A stretch of DNA of 58,762 nt. Origin: a virus. The stretch is taken from positions 1 to 58,762 of IMG/VR virus record IMGVR_UViG_3300035070_002022; one strand, written 5' to 3'. Under the pieces are notes generated by a model. It was not told where the DNA came from, ran no database searches, and saw only the letters and a list, made by a program, of their open reading frames with translations. Shown here piece after piece: positions 56,201 to 58,762 of the stretch; within the stretch, counting starts at the first letter, position 1, and each line of letters begins with the position of its first letter. The position numbers were made by a program, and so were the translations under genes.

Positions 56201-57882
56201 AGAACCTGTATTGCATCTCCCATCCAAGAAAGAACGTTTGTGTCAGTAGAGTTTAAATCATAAGGAGCATATATTGTTGATCCAGAATAAAATAAGTTGT
56301 CTTTAGTAGCGCCTGCGTCCGCGGAAGAAAGTATAACAGGTGACTGCCTTCCAAACTTGTCTGCTAAAACAAATCCTACTTGGTAGTTTCTATTTCTTTT
56401 AACCGAATGGTTAGGATATTCTACCCAATTGTTAAAGGCCCCTGTTGAAGACTTAGGCTCTACCCTACAATTGTAATTTATGGTTTTAGGGGGCGTATGT
56501 TGATCTCTATAGTTTCCGTATATAATTCTATTTCCAGCAACCTCTTGAGATAAGGCTCTTACCGGAACTTTGTCATAAACTCTTACAGTTTGTGCCTCTG
56601 GCAGTGTTCTATAAGGCTTTCTGGATTGATATTCATAAGTGTAATAATTACTTGACCCGCTATCCCCAGCTATTGTTCCAGCCGCAATAGTAGTTAAAAC
56701 TTTCACAGCTAATGCATCGCTTTCCCTGAATAGTATTTCTAAGTCTTTTATTTTGTAATCTGAAACTATTTTGTTTCCTAAAGTAGGCAGTGGCACAACT
56801 AAATTCACATTTTGAACTAAGTTTTCCATAAAGCCTACAATAGTGGATTGATAAGCAGCGTTTTCGTCTCCGTTGATAAAAAATCCCTTTTGCTTGGGTA
56901 TATAAGCTATTTGCGTGAAAGGAGCCATTAGCGAATATTCATTGTCATCAAATTTAAACCTATAGCTAAATCTAACAAATTTGTCTTCAAGAAAATCTGG
57001 ATCTCCTGGCCAGGTGTCATCATCGCTTTTATTGCTCATGGTAGAGCTTATTAGCGATACGTATTGCCCAGCTGTAGGCGCTATTGCCATGGCAGGAGAT
57101 ACGGTTATTGTCGTAGGCCCTGAAGTTCCTATTGCTAAAACGCTTGTAACCGTAACATAATCTGTTCCTTGAGTAGGGGGAGTTGATTCAGAACAAACAA
57201 CTGTAGCTCCTATATAAGCAGATAATTCTACGCTCCTATCTCCCGCCACCTGAAAAGAAGTGACAGAAGCGCCTGATATAACCTGCAAGTCAGCTCTGTT
57301 ATAAAGCTGAATAACCGGGTACGGATTATACTTAGCTACAGATATTTGGTGCTCTTGCGTATAATAATCTACACCCGTAGATATTTGAGTAGGGTCAAAT
57401 GCCTCTGCTAAATTAACGTTTATTTTTCTAGGCTGATTTCTATTATCTGTCCAAAACAATAGATTTTCAAGCAGGTTGATACCTACTATCCTGTTTGTTA
57501 TTGAAAAGTTTAAAAACTCTCCTTGCACTAATCTTTTATAGGATCCCGTGGAATTGTTGTAAGAGTATATATAATGCTTTGAAGTAGATGGAGCATTAGT
57601 GGGGTTGGCTATATCGGGATCTTCATAGTCCGTTAAAAACACAAATAATCTATCTGTAGAGTTATCCGTCTCAATGCCTATTATAGTCAAGCCATTGCCT
57701 ATATCGGTTCCGGTAACCAAATCGTTACCAATTATGTTTTCTAAGGCACCTACATCGTTATCTTCGGATCTACCAACTGATATATTCCGAGCATCTCTAT
57801 ATTCGCCGTTAGGCAATATTCTATCATCAAGATCTTTATTCATCTTGGATTTTAGAAATGTGTTTTTGATTTCTTGTGCCAT
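53206..57882 (-). CDS. Large tail or stabilisation protein
   Basis: The 1558-residue product starts IKNTFLKSKMNKDLDDRILP, then NGEYRDARNISVGRSEDNDV and GALENIIGNDLV, a start shared by tail proteins of many marine podoviruses, as I recall. Long beta-rich regions follow, with Ig-like stretches near residues 950-1200 (YNVTIKLTDVNAESPANTSN). It probably forms the outer tail or the stopper below the connector. Its start has the AATTTAATG late context and no Shine-Dalgarno site. Confidence 0.75.
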   Translation of the reverse strand: MAQEIKNTFLKSKMNKDLDDRILPNGEYRDARNISVGRSEDNDVGALENIIGNDLVTGTDIGNGLTIIGIETDNSTDRLFVFLTDYEDPDIANPTNAPSTSKHYIYSYNNSTGSYKRLVQGEFLNFSITNRIVGINLLENLLFWTDNRNQPRKINVNLAEAFDPTQISTGVDYYTQEHQISVAKYNPYPVIQLYNRADLQVISGASVTSFQVAGDRSVELSAYIGATVVCSESTPPTQGTDYVTVTSVLAIGTSGPTTITVSPAMAIAPTAGQYVSLISSTMSNKSDDDTWPGDPDFLEDKFVRFSYRFKFDDNEYSLMAPFTQIAYIPKQKGFFINGDENAAYQSTIVGFMENLVQNVNLVVPLPTLGNKIVSDYKIKDLEILFRESDALAVKVLTTIAAGTIAGDSGSSNYYTYEYQSRKPYRTLPEAQTVRVYDKVPVRALSQEVAGNRIIYGNYRDQHTPPKTINYNCRVEPKSSTGAFNNWVEYPNHSVKRNRNYQVGFVLADKFGRQSPVILSSADAGATKDNLFYSGSTIYAPYDLNSTDTNVLSWMGDAIQVLVNQPISSTMDLAAGTPGLYALKQQAASTGEGFAITDAFAVGGESPITDTTWTFTADTTYPNNQNIPQQNDYLRGAYEDFVKVKTVVNTVGSTYLVTTSGKVNDLYLRENDLPPSQPDLKFAYTINDLGWYSYKIVVKQTEQDYYNVYLPGILNGYPGQSKAGQEVGGNFPANEVGLTAHTVLFNDNINKVPRDLKEVGEQDKQFRSSVVLYGRVSNTMLSTSEASNYQYYPRLSSTGKNAIDHTAIAIATADEFDMSFQELSESGGTTVGGDFGNKVFYQIDTNPLIARISTTEKSIGQPNITTGTGAPFNMLPYLAIYETAPFESNLDLYWETSSEGLIVDLNAAIASSNTGVTGFQGLTWDFKEDIATNTAVTTAWFSPIDNQGLPFTNLVTASLISATNGNGNEVGFFELESGAVGGANEGEFKIIYSGSGIVFTQGSNIIDVYSFVIRCTTLEGITTDVVLQGEPEGFGALQNITPSFDAISNIVKSQSDRVLMAPALWDSAVNGTSLTGIPAKQQLIYSFSGTSGEQLPANWAMDPNSGKLTQFVPGESTSTAGENIFEGNPIGTYNVTIKLTDVNAESPANTSNPYTSFSASQDITIRLAYPAVNPEALWNDTCIITPTSPGNNNVSNGVLRTNVPTNNGTSTSVIYYITETTPATGDEPAFFFGNGIQPATDTDNLYYYKIGTGGHYKGSIAFTVNFYMPFNVPGQGASARVPRTYFYYREEGTSEWLKLPRSMEGNRVGYNNFMTFPTYDAPSLELTDGYVFNYGPDPVWAQGIRSVSLGSAASALGTETPPKIEYAIFVEGLRQTAGATNNSNTAMVWLGVDDLHYPTCVPWQGTNAVEANGGNPGATYPYYKYFRSTGGGNSTSYTDLSSSTDYVWAETPYGDYVNQFYTSQTGYVPFKPAAGSNYINFKIDRAMPVSTLLPWTNKPLPGNPPPASTPVNLQWVAGYDETSGNKIVNSGITSGVSAIQTTNEQGFSPGRGTLRISKN

Positions 57883-57886
57883 TAAA

Positions 57887-58762
57887 TTATGATTTTATCC
57901 ATTTAGATTTACCTCTCATTACTTGTACTATCTCTGATAGTTTAATGTTAGATAATCTTATTTTAGCATTTCTTAGCTTAGCAGATCTGTCTTTCTTCAA
58001 ACGCTGTATAACGTACTCTGGTTGATTAATTCTTCCCGCTAATATAGAATATAGTATGTGCGCATATAATGCATCCTCGGCCATCTTAGGTATCCTAGAA
58101 TCCAAGTCATACGCTAATCCGTCTGATATGTAGTCAAGTATTATTAATCTGTCTTTCAGGTTAGAAGAAAAAGCTATTGTGCCGTCTCTTTCATTCATAT
58201 TAAACCAGCCATTTCTTTGTGCATTTTGTGGATCGTTGCCATATCTTTGCCCGTAAAATGGATTGCCTGTTAAGTAATTACCGTAAGACCAGTAATCCTC
58301 AAATGTTATATTGCCATTTAATAATCTATCATTAGCTTCCCCCCATCTTTCGTTTGTAATAGAAGTACCTTCCAAAAGATCGCCAGTATTATCCATAGTG
58401 TAATCCCCTACCTCATCCTGCAGCGGCACTTCGTAGGGGCTGCTGGTTAAATTGTTTGCTGGATATATTGGGTGTCTTACACCTAATTGATCTATATAAG
58501 CTAAGCTAACGTAGTTTACGTAGTCTTGTGGTATTGTAACGCCTAGGCTAGGAGGAATAGTTATTTCTTGAGACTTAACACTTTTTAAAGTATCGTAACT
58601 AAATTCTTGCAATCCTCTTTTAGCATGGAATATTACGTCTGTTCTTTTAACATCCCCTATTAATTTATGCTCACCAACGTAGGTTGCAATAAATCCGTTA
58701 ATAACATCGTTTAAAGAAGTGTAAGCGTAGCTTCCGTAGTTTTCTTGTACTGTATCTCCAAA
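57887..58762 (-). CDS. Head-tail connector (5' end cut by the right edge)
   Basis: The frame is open to the window edge: it does not begin at the TTG at 58612, since in-frame sequence upstream continues NYGSYAYTSLNDVINGFIAT and HKLIGDVKRTDVIFHAKRGL. About 291 residues are visible. Later segments include IPQDYVNYVSLAYIDQLGVR and a C-terminal helix (KKDRSAKLRNAKIRLSNIKL, ending RGKSKWIKS). The family adapts the portal to the tail. It is followed by the large tail gene after four bases. The true start lies outside the window. Confidence 0.78.
   Translation of the reverse strand, partial: FGDTVQENYGSYAYTSLNDVINGFIATYVGEHKLIGDVKRTDVIFHAKRGLQEFSYDTLKSVKSQEITIPPSLGVTIPQDYVNYVSLAYIDQLGVRHPIYPANNLTSSPYEVPLQDEVGDYTMDNTGDLLEGTSITNERWGEANDRLLNGNITFEDYWSYGNYLTGNPFYGQRYGNDPQNAQRNGWFNMNERDGTIAFSSNLKDRLIILDYISDGLAYDLDSRIPKMAEDALYAHILYSILAGRINQPEYVIQRLKKDRSAKLRNAKIRLSNIKLSEIVQVMRGKSKWIKS

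Overview
The window is one stretch of a lytic, tailed double-stranded DNA phage genome, most likely short-tailed (podovirus-like). The likely host is a marine member of the Bacteroidetes (Flavobacteriia). Genes are packed head to tail in long one-strand blocks with virion, packaging, replication and nucleotide-metabolism genes. There is no integrase, no tape-measure or sheath gene, and there are large T7-style internal virion proteins. The host guess is inference. It rests on low GC, almost no Shine-Dalgarno sites (early genes start in an AACTATG context, late genes in AAAATTATG) and an exported protein with a flavobacterial-looking signal peptide ending LTAQ.

Layout. (1) Positions 1-21500, minus strand, read leftwards from about 21.5 kb: a basic protein, four fibre or tail-surface proteins (two with GIGTTSP repeats), a DUF7936-like protein, GroEL and GroES, a winged-helix-like protein, an M15 endolysin, several small conserved phage proteins, a holin, an exported protein, a two-domain GroES-like protein, the large terminase and the portal (cut by the left edge). 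(2) 21501-21860: a divergent control region with a leftward late promoter, a G-rich TTTAGGG cluster and the first rightward early promoter. (3) 21861-28302, plus strand: about 22 small, mostly unrecognised early genes plus one structured RNA candidate. They are driven by ten copies of a rigid 35-nt promoter; an eleventh lies at 30789. (4) 28464-38778, plus strand: sigma factor, ERF annealing protein, PD-(D/E)XK exonuclease, SSB-like protein, primase-helicase, ThyA, a MazG fusion, an endonuclease, and class I ribonucleotide reductase NrdB and NrdA. (5) A bidirectional terminator at 38852-38884. (6) 38925-58762, minus strand, read leftwards: a head-tail connector cut by the right edge, two large tail proteins, a cupin-like protein, two internal virion proteins, a 3210-residue polyvalent virion protein with metallopeptidase-like and HAD phosphatase motifs, and two small late proteins.

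How it works together. The early block probably reprograms the host from many identical promoters. The middle block makes nucleotides (NrdA/NrdB, ThyA, MazG) and replicates and recombines DNA, although no DNA polymerase is present in the window. A second promoter family sits before the fibre operon, GroEL, the exported protein and the recombinase gene. It shares the GATWATATA core with the early family but has a different upstream box, which suggests a temporal switch that may involve the phage sigma factor. The portal runs off the left edge and the connector off the right edge, both on the minus strand, and no major capsid gene is present. The simplest reading is a circularly permuted or circular map whose missing piece carries the capsid genes. 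Everything here was read by eye; no database search was run.
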